A stretch of 64,000 bases of DNA from JACCVL01 sp963704295 (lineage in GTDB: Bacteria; Actinomycetota; Actinomycetes; Propionibacteriales; Nocardioidaceae), in contig OY969884.1 in NCBI GenBank assembly GCA_963704295.1, positions 2,108,001 through 2,172,000 on the forward strand, read 5' to 3'. The position numbers and the translations under genes are program-made. Shown here piece after piece: positions 54,443 through 62,899 of the stretch. The number at the start of each line of letters is the position of its first letter. The first letter of the stretch is position 1. Below the pieces are notes generated by a model that made no database searches, was not told where the DNA came from, and saw nothing but the letters and a program-made list of their open reading frames with translations.

Positions 54443-55251
54443 CCCTTCAGGCCAGACCGGCTGACACCCTCGATCACGTACCGCTGGGCGAACACGTAGA
54501 GGATCAGCACCGGCACGCTCGCCACGACGGCCCCGGCCATCAGGAGGTCGTACCGGACGCTGTTGGCCGACTGCAGCGTGGACAGTCCTGCCTGCAGCGT
54601 CTGGTTCTCCGGGCTGAACAGAACGTAGACCGGCCAGAGGAAGTCGTTCCAGTTGGTGAGGAACGCCAGCAGCGCCAGGGTGGCCAGCGCCGGCCTCGAC
54701 AGCGGCAGCACGATCCGGGTGAACACCTGCCAGCGGTTGGCGCCGTCCAGGAACGCGGACTCCTCCAGCTCGAGCGGCAGGTGCAGGAAGAACTGCCGCA
54801 GGAAGAACACGCCGAACGCGTTGGCAGCGGTCGGCACGATGATCGCGACAAGCGTGTCCAGCCAGTACAGCCGCCCGACGATCTCGTAGTTGGGGACGAC
54901 GAGGATCACCGGCGGGACGAACAGGGTGGCGACGACCAGCCCGAAGACGACGCGCCGGCCGCGGAACTCCAGCCGGGCAAGGGCGTAGGCCGCCAGCGCA
55001 GCAGTCGCCACGACCAGCAGCGAGTTCGCCGTGGCGGCGACCAGCGAGTTGACGAACCAGCGCAGCACCGGGGTGTCGGCGGCGTTCAGAATCTGCTCGT
55101 ACGCCTGCGTGGTCGGCTCCTGCGGCAGCCACGTCGGCGGCGTGCGGCTCGCCTCCTGACGGGTCTTGAACGAGGAGACCAGCATGAACAGCAGCGGGCT
55201 GACGAACAGCAGGGTCAACAGTCCCAGCGCGGCGTACCGGACCGCTCTCAT
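54439..55251 (-). CDS. carbohydrate ABC transporter permease (MalG type)
   Basis: 270 residues, six helices, starting MRAVRYAALGLLTLLFVSPL. The EAA loop is EESAFLDGANRWQVFTRIVL, and the C-terminal tail is FAQRYVIEGVSRSGLKG. It forms the second half of the arabinoside importer channel. Its start overlaps the preceding permease by four bases and its stop overlaps the glycosidase-like gene by four. Confidence 0.93.
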   Translation of the reverse strand: MRAVRYAALGLLTLLFVSPLLFMLVSSFKTRQEASRTPPTWLPQEPTTQAYEQILNAADTPVLRWFVNSLVAATANSLLVVATAALAAYALARLEFRGRRVVFGLVVATLFVPPVILVVPNYEIVGRLYWLDTLVAIIVPTAANAFGVFFLRQFFLHLPLELEESAFLDGANRWQVFTRIVLPLSRPALATLALLAFLTNWNDFLWPVYVLFSPENQTLQAGLSTLQSANSVRYDLLMAGAVVASVPVLILYVFAQRYVIEGVSRSGLKG

Positions 55252-56234
55252 CGCCGCACCCCCGGCGTCCTCTCACGGAACATGCCGAACACCAGCACCG
55301 AGACGAGCATCAACATCAGCGTGAGGATCCAGCTGGCCGCCGCGGCCTGACCCATCTGGAAGTTCTGCAGGCCGGTCTCGGCGATGTAGAAGATGGCGGT
55401 GCGGGTCTCCTGCCCCGGTGCGCCGTTGGTCATGATGAAGGACTGCCCGAACATGTTGGCCGAGGCGATGATCGTCGTCATCGTCACGAACACGGTCACC
55501 GGTCGCAGCCCCGGCAGGGTCACGTGCCGGAAGGTGCTCCAGCCGGAGGCGCCGTCCACCTTCGCCGCCTCGTACAGCTCCGCGGGGATGTCCTGCAGCC
55601 CGGCCAGGAAGATCACCGCGTTGAAGCCGAGCGTCCACCACACCGTGACGCCGACCAGCGCCACCCAGGCCTCCGGCACCGAGCTCAGCCAGGGGACGTC
55701 GTCGGGCAGACCGAGGAGGCCGAGGTAGTAGTTGACCGCCCCGATGTTCGCGTCCAGCAGGAACCGCCACACCACGCCGACGACGGCCACCCCGAGCACG
55801 TACGGCGCGAAGTAGATCGCGCGGAACAGGTTGCGCCCGGGAAAACGCCGGTTCATCACCAGCGCCACCACCAGCGGGGCCACCAACAGCAGCGGCACGC
55901 TTGCCACCGTGAAGACACCGGTGGCCTGCATCGAGCTCCAGAACGGCTCGTAGGCGACCGAGCTGCTGTCGAGCAGCTCGGTGTAGTTGTCCAGGCCGAC
56001 GAACGGCTTGCGCGGCAGGGTGAAGTCCCAGTTGTGCAGGCTGATCCAGAGCCCCAGCCCGATCGGCGCCAGCACGAAGCCGCCGAAGAGCACGAGGTAC
56101 GGGGCGAGGAAGAGCCATGCGGCGAGGTCGTCCCCCCGTCGTCGTGCCAGGCCGGCACCGCCGGGTCGGACGCCGGTTGCCGGGGTGGCCGGGGAGGTCG
56201 CCACCTCCACCCCGGCCGCGGGCTCGGGGGCCAC
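55248..56234 (-). CDS. carbohydrate ABC transporter permease (MalF type)
   Basis: 328 residues with an Ala/Pro-rich N-terminus, then six helices from LAAWLFLAPYLVLFGGFVLA. The EAA loop reads YEAAKVDGASGWSTFRHVTL. It pairs with the downstream MalG-type permease. It starts five bases after the binding-protein stop. Confidence 0.93.
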   Translation of the reverse strand: MAPEPAAGVEVATSPATPATGVRPGGAGLARRRGDDLAAWLFLAPYLVLFGGFVLAPIGLGLWISLHNWDFTLPRKPFVGLDNYTELLDSSSVAYEPFWSSMQATGVFTVASVPLLLVAPLVVALVMNRRFPGRNLFRAIYFAPYVLGVAVVGVVWRFLLDANIGAVNYYLGLLGLPDDVPWLSSVPEAWVALVGVTVWWTLGFNAVIFLAGLQDIPAELYEAAKVDGASGWSTFRHVTLPGLRPVTVFVTMTTIIASANMFGQSFIMTNGAPGQETRTAIFYIAETGLQNFQMGQAAAASWILTLMLMLVSVLVFGMFRERTPGVRR

Positions 56235-56239
56235 CGGCG

Positions 56240-57595
56240 TCAGCCGCCGAACTTCTCGAGGTTGTCCTGCATCAGCTCGGTGGCGTCGCTCTGGGCCCCG
56301 GCCAGCGCGTCCTCGGGCGACTGCTGTCCGAGGATCGCCTCGTTGACCGCCACCTCGAGCGTCTGCGGCTGCACGTCACCGAGCCCCGGCACTGCCGGGA
56401 GGAAGTGCAGCTGGTCGATCTGCTCGGCGAGCGCAGCCTGCACCGATCCGGTGAACGCCTCCTCCTCGCGTGCCGAGTTGCGGGCCGGGATCATGCCCGC
56501 CTCGGACCAGCTCGCGGACTGTTCGCTCATCCAGCCGATGAAGGTCTTCGCTGCGTCCGACCGGTTGGCGTCGTCGGCTGCCTGCGCGGTCATGAAGAAG
56601 TTGTGGGAGTTGGCCCACGCGGCGAGCTCGTCGCCGATCACCGGCAGCGGCGCGATGCCGTACGGCAGGCCGGACGCCTCGAGGTCGTTGATCTGCCAGA
56701 TGCCGTCCCAGGTGATCGAGTTGTCCCCGTTCTTGAACGCGAGGTACTGCGCGTCGATGTCGACGTTGTCGGGGCTGTAGCCCTTGTCGACCTGTTCGCG
56801 CATCCAGCTCAGCGCCTGCACGCCCGCCTCGGAGCCGAACGTCGCCTCGGACCCGTCCTCGGCGTACGGCTCGCCGCCGAACTGCCAGAGCAGGCTGAGG
56901 AACATCAGGTGCGCGGGCCACTGGTTCGGCATCCAGAAGGGGGTGTCATAGCCGGCCTGCTGGAGCTTGGAGCACGCCTCGTCCAGGCTGGCGGCGTCGG
57001 CGGGAGGTTCGCTGATGCCGGCCTTCTCGAAGTGCTCCTTGTTGTAGTACATGGCGAGGGTGTGCACGTCGAGCGGGACGCCGTACCGCTGCCCGTCGTA
57101 GATCCCCGGCTGCCACACGGCCGGGGCGAAGTCCTCCTCCGACAGGTCGAGTGCCTCGGCCAGGTCGTCCAGCGGGACGATGACGCTGCGCGCGGCGTTG
57201 CTGGCGAGCTGGTCGAGATGCATCACGCCGACGTCCGGGCCCTTGCCGGCCTGCACCGCGGCGGGCAGCCGCTGGTAGAAGTCGGCCCACTCGATCGTGT
57301 TCGGCTGGACGGTGATCGGCTCCTGGTCGGTGTTGAAGCTCTTGACCAGGGCCTGCATCGTCGGACCGTCGCCACCGGTGAACCCGTTCCAGTACGCCAG
57401 GGTGAGCGCCGGGCCGTCGTACGCGCCGCCGCTGAAGCCGCCGACGCCCTCGTCGGTGCCGCCGCCGACGCCCTCCCCCGAGCCGCAGCCGGTCACGAGG
57501 GCGACGGTCGAACCGGCGCCGAGGAGCAGGAAGCCGCGGCGGCTGAAGGCTCGCGGCACGGCGGTCGCGGTCGGGCGGGTGGGGTGCTGCATCAC
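56240..57595 (-). CDS. carbohydrate ABC transporter substrate-binding lipoprotein (arabinoside locus)
   Basis: A 451-residue family 1 solute-binding protein. The leader has a twin-arginine motif (FSRRGFLLLGAGS) and a lipobox (LVTGC), so Tat export followed by lipidation is likely. The mature part has ALTLAYWNGFTGGDGPTMQA and repeated Trp/Tyr sugar-stacking residues (NSITWDGIWQINDLE, FIGWMSEQSASW). It probably binds an arabinose oligosaccharide, inferred from the adjacent GH51 gene. It starts with ATGA over the GH51 stop. Confidence 0.92.
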   Translation of the reverse strand: MMQHPTRPTATAVPRAFSRRGFLLLGAGSTVALVTGCGSGEGVGGGTDEGVGGFSGGAYDGPALTLAYWNGFTGGDGPTMQALVKSFNTDQEPITVQPNTIEWADFYQRLPAAVQAGKGPDVGVMHLDQLASNAARSVIVPLDDLAEALDLSEEDFAPAVWQPGIYDGQRYGVPLDVHTLAMYYNKEHFEKAGISEPPADAASLDEACSKLQQAGYDTPFWMPNQWPAHLMFLSLLWQFGGEPYAEDGSEATFGSEAGVQALSWMREQVDKGYSPDNVDIDAQYLAFKNGDNSITWDGIWQINDLEASGLPYGIAPLPVIGDELAAWANSHNFFMTAQAADDANRSDAAKTFIGWMSEQSASWSEAGMIPARNSAREEEAFTGSVQAALAEQIDQLHFLPAVPGLGDVQPQTLEVAVNEAILGQQSPEDALAGAQSDATELMQDNLEKFGG

Positions 57596-59121
57596 GGCTG
57601 CTCCTCGGGAGTGGTGGTCAGGCGGATGACGTTCCAGGACACCGGCGGCAGGGAGACGCGCACCCGGCCATCGGTGTCGTCAACGCCGGTGAGCGGACGG
57701 GGGGCCGGGTTGTCCGGCTGGTCCTTCGCGGCGCTGGCGGTCAGGTCCGCCCCGCCGAACGTGCTGGCTGCCTCCACCCGCAGCCGGCCGGAGCGGTCGG
57801 TGAGGGCGCGAGCGTCGGCGTCCAGCAGCACCGGCTCGGTGCGGCCGCGGTTGACGGCGAAGACGGTGACCGCGCCGGTCTCCGGATCGTGGGTGGCGGT
57901 GGCGTCGACCAGCGGGACCTCGCCGTGCCGGGCAGTGTCGTAGCCCGGCACGTCGACCTCCACCCGGAGCACCTCGCCGCGCGCCAGGCTGGACACCTGG
58001 GCGAACGGGTGGAAGACGGTCTGTCGCCACGCCGGCCCACCGGGCTCGGTCAGGATCGGGGCGATCACGTTGACCAGCTGGGCCTGGCAGGCGATGCCCA
58101 CCCGGTCGGCGTGCCGGAGCAGGGTGATCAGCAGCGAGCCGACGACGACCGCGTCGGTGACGTCGTAGACGTCCTCGATCAGGCTGCGCCGGTCGGCGTA
58201 GCCGGAGTCGCTCGGCTCGAATCTCTGCTGGTACCAGACGTTCCACTCGTCGACCGAGAGCCGCAGCCGGTGTCGGGAGCCCAACCGGGCGCCCACCGAG
58301 TCGGCCGTCGCCACGATCGCCTCGATCGCGCGGTCCAGGTCGACCCCGCTGGCCAGGAACGACTCGACGTCCCCGTCCACCGGCTCGTAGTAGTTGTGCA
58401 GCGACACGTAGTCGACCAGGTCGTAGCAGTGCTCGAGGACCGTCGACTCCCAGGACCCGAAGGTCGGCATCGCGCTGTTCGAGCTGCCGCAGGCGACCAG
58501 CTCCAGGCCGGGGTCGACCATCCGCATCGCCCGCGCCGTCTCGGCGGCCAGCCGCCCGTACTCGCCGGCGGTCTTGTGCCCCACCTGCCAGGGGCCGTCC
58601 AGCTCGTTGCCGAGGCACCAGACCCGGATGCCGTGCGGCTCCTTGCTCCCGTACGAGCGGCGCAGGTCCGACAGCGCGGTGCCCTCGGGGTGGTTGCAGT
58701 ACTCCACCAGGTCCGCGGCCTCCTGCACCCCGCGGGTGCCGAGGTTGACCGCCATCATCGGCTCGACGTCCGCCCGCCGGCACCAGGCGGCGAACTCGTC
58801 CACCCCGACCTGATTGCTCTCCACCGCGCGCCAGGCGAGGTCGAGCCGTCGCGGGCGCTGGTCCTGTGGGCCGATGCCGTCCTCCCACCGGTAGCCGGAC
58901 ACGAAGTTGCCGCCCGGGTAGCGCACGATCGAGGGTCCGAGCTCACGGACCAGCTCGAGCACGTCGGTGCGGAACCCGCTCTCGTCGGCGGTGGGGTGGT
59001 CCGGCTCGTAGATGCCGGTGTAGACGCACCGCCCCATGTGCTCGACGAACGAGCCGAACAGCCGAGGGTCGACAGTGCCGACCCGGAAGGCGGGGTCCAG
59101 GGTGAGGGTCGCGCGGTGCAT
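57592..59121 (-). CDS. alpha-L-arabinofuranosidase, GH51
   Basis: 509 residues from an ATG at 59121 (MHRATLTLDPAFRVGTVDPR). A retaining GH51 enzyme that releases L-arabinofuranose from arabinan or arabinoxylan oligomers. LFGSFVEHMGRCVYTGIYEP is the family N-terminus, the acid/base Glu is in VWCLGNELDGPW, and the nucleophile Glu is in LSVDEWNVWYQ. A C-terminal beta-sandwich domain follows. There is no signal peptide, so it acts on imported sugars. An upstream ATG at 59148 lies inside the operator and is less likely. It leads the five-gene operon. Confidence 0.95.
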   Translation of the reverse strand: MHRATLTLDPAFRVGTVDPRLFGSFVEHMGRCVYTGIYEPDHPTADESGFRTDVLELVRELGPSIVRYPGGNFVSGYRWEDGIGPQDQRPRRLDLAWRAVESNQVGVDEFAAWCRRADVEPMMAVNLGTRGVQEAADLVEYCNHPEGTALSDLRRSYGSKEPHGIRVWCLGNELDGPWQVGHKTAGEYGRLAAETARAMRMVDPGLELVACGSSNSAMPTFGSWESTVLEHCYDLVDYVSLHNYYEPVDGDVESFLASGVDLDRAIEAIVATADSVGARLGSRHRLRLSVDEWNVWYQQRFEPSDSGYADRRSLIEDVYDVTDAVVVGSLLITLLRHADRVGIACQAQLVNVIAPILTEPGGPAWRQTVFHPFAQVSSLARGEVLRVEVDVPGYDTARHGEVPLVDATATHDPETGAVTVFAVNRGRTEPVLLDADARALTDRSGRLRVEAASTFGGADLTASAAKDQPDNPAPRPLTGVDDTDGRVRVSLPPVSWNVIRLTTTPEEQP

Positions 59122-59126
59122 TCCCA

Positions 59127-59154
59127 CGTTGTACAACGAACGTTCCATCGTTGT
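59127..59154. promoter_or_regulatory. LacI-type operator between GH51 and lacI genes
   Basis: A perfect 12-bp palindrome, CGTTGTACAACG (59127-59138), is followed by AACGTT and another CGTTGT at 59149-59154, giving alternating ACAACG/CGTTGT half-sites. The central CpG is typical of LacI-family sites. It overlaps the 5' end of the GH51 transcription unit and the -35 region of the divergent regulator gene. Confidence 0.65.
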
Positions 59155-59180
59155 AAAGACCTGCTTGTCCAGGTTATGGT
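59151..59180 (+). promoter_or_regulatory. candidate promoter of the lacI-type gene
   Basis: TTGTAA at 59151-59156 and TATGGT at 59175-59180, spaced 18 bases, fit a vegetative promoter. Its -35 overlaps the operator, so the regulator probably represses itself. Confidence 0.4.
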
Positions 59181-59252
59181 CGTCCAGCGGGGCGATCCGT
59201 CCGTCCGCGTCGGCTCCGTCGGCGGTGTGGCGGGTGAGCGAAGGAGCGGCCG

Positions 59253-60263
59253 ATGGGCGCGGTGCGCCTGCAGGACGTCGCCACCCGTGCCGGGGTGTCG
59301 GTCAAGACCGTGAGCAACGTGGTCAACGGCCGGACGCACGTGGCCGCCGCGACCCGCGAGCGGGTGCAGGTGGTGCTGGACGAGCTGGGTTACCGGCCGA
59401 ACCTCTGGGCCCGCAATCTGCGCCGTGGCCGCTCCGGGGTGATCGCACTGGCGGTCCCGGAGATCGACATGCCGTACTTCGCCGAGCTCGCCCGGCACGT
59501 CGTCCGTGCCGCCGACGAGCACGACCTCACCGTCTTAGTGGACCAGACCGATGGGTCCGCCGAGCGCGAGCGGCTGGTGATGGGCGGGTTCCGCGGCCAC
59601 CTGATCGACGGGCTGATCATGAGCCCGGTCGGCCTGGGACCGGCCGAGATCGCCGCGCACGACCCGTCCACCCCGGTGGTCCTGCTGGGGGAGAAGGTCG
59701 GCGCCGGTCCCGCCGATCATGTCGCCATCGACAACGTGGCGGCGGCCCGGGCTGCCACCGAGCACCTGCTCGACCGCGGCCGCCGGCGGGTGGCGCTCGT
59801 CGGGGACCAGCCGGACGCGGCGTCCGGCGTCGCCCGGCTGCGACGCCGGGGCTACGAGGAGGCGCTGGCCGCTCGCGGGGTGCCGGTCGACCCGGCCCTC
59901 GTTGCCGGGGTGACCATGTTCCGCCGGGCCGATGGGGCGCGGGCGGCGGCCGAGCTGCTGGGTTCCGGGGCCGACCCTGACGCGCTGTTCTGCCTGAACG
60001 ACACGCTGGCGCTCGGGGCGCTGCGCAGGCTGACCGAACTCGGCGTCGCGGTGCCTGACGACGTCGCGGTCATCGGCGTCGACGACGTCGAGGAGAGCCG
60101 CTGGTCCACCCCGTCGCTCAGTACGATCGCACCGGACAAGGAACAGATCGCCCGGCGCGCGGTGCAGCTGCTGCTGGCCCGGATGGGTGCCGACCGGCCG
60201 ACCGCGACCGCAGATGTGCGAGCCGACTTCGCGCTGGTCCCGCGGGAGTCCACCGGTAGCTGA
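59253..60263 (+). CDS. LacI family transcriptional regulator
   Basis: 336 residues. The N-terminal HTH reads VRLQDVATRAGVSVKTVSNV and the hinge helix YRPNLWARNLRRGRSG. The periplasmic-binding-type core has GLIMSPVGLG, FCLNDTLALGALRRL and VAVIGVDDVEESRWSTPSLS. It would repress the arabinoside operon until its sugar ligand binds. The ATG is preceded by AAGGAG at the usual distance. Confidence 0.95.
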   Translation: MGAVRLQDVATRAGVSVKTVSNVVNGRTHVAAATRERVQVVLDELGYRPNLWARNLRRGRSGVIALAVPEIDMPYFAELARHVVRAADEHDLTVLVDQTDGSAERERLVMGGFRGHLIDGLIMSPVGLGPAEIAAHDPSTPVVLLGEKVGAGPADHVAIDNVAAARAATEHLLDRGRRRVALVGDQPDAASGVARLRRRGYEEALAARGVPVDPALVAGVTMFRRADGARAAAELLGSGADPDALFCLNDTLALGALRRLTELGVAVPDDVAVIGVDDVEESRWSTPSLSTIAPDKEQIARRAVQLLLARMGADRPTATADVRADFALVPRESTGS

Positions 60264-60370
60264 ACCCAGATGGCACGTTGCGTACGGCGAGACTTGTTGC
60301 ATCAAGTGGAACTCCGCCCGCTGGCGTGAGAGCCTGCACCCGGCACCCGGCACACCGTGAAAGGACACTG

Positions 60371-62068
60371 ATGGCGTTCCCCTCAGACCTCGAGATCGCC
60401 CAGGGCGCGACGCTCAAGCCGCTCGGCGACATCTCCGATCAGATGGGCATCGGACCGCACCTGCTCGAGCCGCACGGCGACGACGTCGCCAAGATCCGGC
60501 TGCAGGCGATCGAGGAGCTCGCCGACCGGCCCCGGGCCAAGTACGTCGTGGTCTCCGCGATCACCCCGACGCCGCTCGGCGAGGGCAAGACCACGACGAC
60601 GGTCGGCCTCGGTCAGGCGATGCGGCACGTCGGCAAGAAGGCGACGATCGCGATCCGCCAGCCGTCGATGGGTCCGACCTTCGGCATCAAGGGCGGTGCC
60701 GCGGGTGGCGGTTACAGCCAGGTCGTGCCGATGGAGATCCTCAACCTGCACCTGACCGGGGACTTCCACGCGGTGACCGCCGCGCACAACATGCTGTCCG
60801 CTCTGGTGGACAACCACCTGCACCAGGGCAACGCGTCCGGGCTGGACATCTCCAACATCACCTGGCGCCGGGTGCTGGATGTCAACGACCGCTCGCTGCG
60901 CAACATCGTCGTCGGGCTGGGCTCGAAGGCCGACGGAGTGACCCGGCAGACCGGCTTCGACATCACCGCCGCCTCCGAGGTGATGGCGGTGCTGGCGCTG
61001 TCGACGTCGCTGACCGAGCTGCGCGAGCGGCTGGGCCGGATCGTCGTCGGGTACACCCCCGACGGGGACGCCGTCACCGCCGAGCAGATCGGAGGCGCCG
61101 GGTCGATGGCGGTGATGCTGCGCGAGGCGCTGAAGCCGAACCTGATGCAGACCTACGAGAACACGCCGGTGCTGGTGCACGCCGGACCCTTCGGCAACAT
61201 CGCGCACGGCAACTCGTCGGTCATCGCCGACCTGGTCGGCATCCGTACCGGCGACTTCCTGATCACAGAGGCCGGGTTCGGCGCCGACATGGGGGCCGAG
61301 CGCTTCTTCAACATCAAGTGCCGCACGTCGGGGTTGACCCCCGACGCGGCGGTGGTGGTGGCGACGGTCCGCGCGCTCAAGGCGCACTCGGGCCGGCACC
61401 GGCTGGTGGCCGGCAAGCCGATCCCGCCGGAGATGCTGGCGGAGAACCCGGACGAGGTCCAGGTCGGTGGAGCGAACCTGCGCAAGCAGATCGAGAACAT
61501 CAAGCTGCACGGCGTGACGCCGGTGGTCGCGATCAACGCGTTCCCCGGCGACCACGACTCCGAGCACCAGGCGATCCGCGAGATCGCGGAGGAGATGGGC
61601 GTGCGGGTAGCCGTGTGCACCCACTTCGCCGACGGCGGGCGGGGGGCGACCGAGCTCGCCGAGGTGGTCGCCGAGGCCGCGGACGAGCCGTCGCAGTTCG
61701 CGCCGCTGTACCCCGACGAGGCGTCGCTGCGTACCAAGATCGAAACGGTGGCCAGCAAGGTCTACGGCGCCGACGGGGTGGACTACAGCCCGGCTGCGAC
61801 CAAACACCTCGACACCTACGAGCGCAACGGGTTCGGCCACCTGCCGGTCTGCATCGCGAAGACGCACCTGTCGATCTCGTCCGACCCGACCCTGAAGGGC
61901 GCGCCGACCGGCTGGCGGCTGCCGGTCCGAGAGGTGCGGGCGTCGGTGGGCGCCGGCTTCGTCTACCCCATCTGCGGCGAGATGCGGACCATGCCCGGCC
62001 TGGGTGCCTCACCGGCCGCCTTCCGGATCGACGTCGACGAGGACGGCACCATCGTCGGGCTGTCCTGA
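60371..62068 (+). CDS. fhs: formate--tetrahydrofolate ligase
   Basis: 565 residues. It joins formate to THF with ATP, giving 10-formyl-THF, or runs in reverse to release formate. The P-loop is TPLGEGKTTTTVGLGQAM; then GPTFGIKGGAAGGGYSQVVP, FITEAGFGADMGAE-type wording and THLSISSDPTLKGAPTGW complete the signature set. The ATG at 60371 has AAAGGA upstream. The next gene starts two bases after its stop, so the two form an operon. Confidence 0.96.
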   Translation: MAFPSDLEIAQGATLKPLGDISDQMGIGPHLLEPHGDDVAKIRLQAIEELADRPRAKYVVVSAITPTPLGEGKTTTTVGLGQAMRHVGKKATIAIRQPSMGPTFGIKGGAAGGGYSQVVPMEILNLHLTGDFHAVTAAHNMLSALVDNHLHQGNASGLDISNITWRRVLDVNDRSLRNIVVGLGSKADGVTRQTGFDITAASEVMAVLALSTSLTELRERLGRIVVGYTPDGDAVTAEQIGGAGSMAVMLREALKPNLMQTYENTPVLVHAGPFGNIAHGNSSVIADLVGIRTGDFLITEAGFGADMGAERFFNIKCRTSGLTPDAAVVVATVRALKAHSGRHRLVAGKPIPPEMLAENPDEVQVGGANLRKQIENIKLHGVTPVVAINAFPGDHDSEHQAIREIAEEMGVRVAVCTHFADGGRGATELAEVVAEAADEPSQFAPLYPDEASLRTKIETVASKVYGADGVDYSPAATKHLDTYERNGFGHLPVCIAKTHLSISSDPTLKGAPTGWRLPVREVRASVGAGFVYPICGEMRTMPGLGASPAAFRIDVDEDGTIVGLS

Positions 62069-62069
62069 C

Positions 62070-62645
62070 GTGGAGCCGGCCGTGGGGTCGATGCTCGACG
62101 CTCGGGTCGGCGGCTTCGTCGACGACGTCGCCGCCCGCAGTCCCGCGCCCGGCGCCGGTGCGGTCACCGGCCTGGTCGCGACGCTGGCCGCCGCGCTGGC
62201 CCAGATGGTGGCGCGGTTCTCCGACGACGACGACACCGGAACCGCGTGCGAGCAGCTCCGGCGGCGGGTCGAGGGGCTGGCCGACGCCGACGGTGAGGCG
62301 TACGAGCGCTACCTTGCCGCCGTCCGGCTGCCGCGGGACACGCCCGGCCGGCGGGAGCGGATGACCGAGACGCTGTCCGCGGCGACCGAGGTACCGCTGG
62401 AGATGGCCGAGGTCGGCGCCGCGGTCGCCGAGCACGCCGCCCGGCTGGCGCGGGAGGGCAACCCGCGGCTGCGCGGCGACGCGATCGCCGCCGCCCTCAC
62501 CGCGGCGACGGCGGCGCGTGCCGCCGCCGCTTTGGTGGCGATCAACCTGGACGGCCGGGAGGCTTTCGCCGACGACCCACGGCCGGCCCGCGCTCGTGGC
62601 CTCGGCCAGGCCGCCCAGGCCGCCGCCGACGCCGTCACCACCTGA
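62070..62645 (+). CDS. cyclodeaminase/cyclohydrolase family protein (FTCD_C/FchA-like)
   Basis: 191 residues of the FTCD cyclodeaminase fold: PAPGAGAVTGLVATLAAALA replaces the usual PGGGSVAA stretch. An all-helical bundle follows, with EVPLEMAEVGAAVAEHAARL and GNPRLRGDAIAAALTAATAA. The family includes methenyl-THF cyclohydrolase (FchA), which is often encoded beside fhs, so it probably interconverts methenyl- and formyl-THF. The GTG at 62070 was chosen; an ATG at 62091 is the alternative. Confidence 0.88.
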   Translation: MEPAVGSMLDARVGGFVDDVAARSPAPGAGAVTGLVATLAAALAQMVARFSDDDDTGTACEQLRRRVEGLADADGEAYERYLAAVRLPRDTPGRRERMTETLSAATEVPLEMAEVGAAVAEHAARLAREGNPRLRGDAIAAALTAATAARAAAALVAINLDGREAFADDPRPARARGLGQAAQAAADAVTT

Positions 62646-62664
62646 CCCCACCGCCGCTCCAGCC

Positions 62665-62878
62665 CACGATCCGCGACTTTTGCAGGGCAGCCGGGCCCGC
62701 CGGTCACGATCCGCGACTTCTGCAGACCTCGATGCGGGTATGCGCGAACCCCGACGGTCACGATCCGCGACTTCTGCAGACCCGGATGCGGGTATGCGCG
62801 AACGGCCGTAGCCGGACAGCTGGCGGCTCCGCGTACGTGCACCGGGACGCGCCGACGCTGCAAAAGTCGCGGATCGTG
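62665..62878. repeat. expanded palindromic element cluster (62665-62685 +, 62705-62725 +, 62759-62779 +, 62858-62878 -)
   Basis: Three direct copies and one inverted copy of the 21-mer. The second and third copies start a 54-base tandem duplication whose spacers share GATGCGGGTATGCGCGAAC. It lies 20 bases after the cyclohydrolase-like stop and is convergent with the acyl-CoA dehydrogenase gene. A G-rich tract follows the last copy. Confidence 0.92.
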
Positions 62879-62899
62879 AGCGGAGGGGGGCGGGTTTGG

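Noticed and set aside
52223..55276. One 1017-residue minus-strand gene
   Set aside because: Its first 280 residues are an out-of-frame shadow of the MalG-type permease and its last 235 are antisense to the FAD oxidoreductase. Only the middle is a real protein.
62665..62878. CRISPR-like array of short repeats
   Set aside because: Copies occur in both orientations, spacers are of unequal length and partly duplicated, and no cas gene is near. The same unit recurs singly or in pairs elsewhere.
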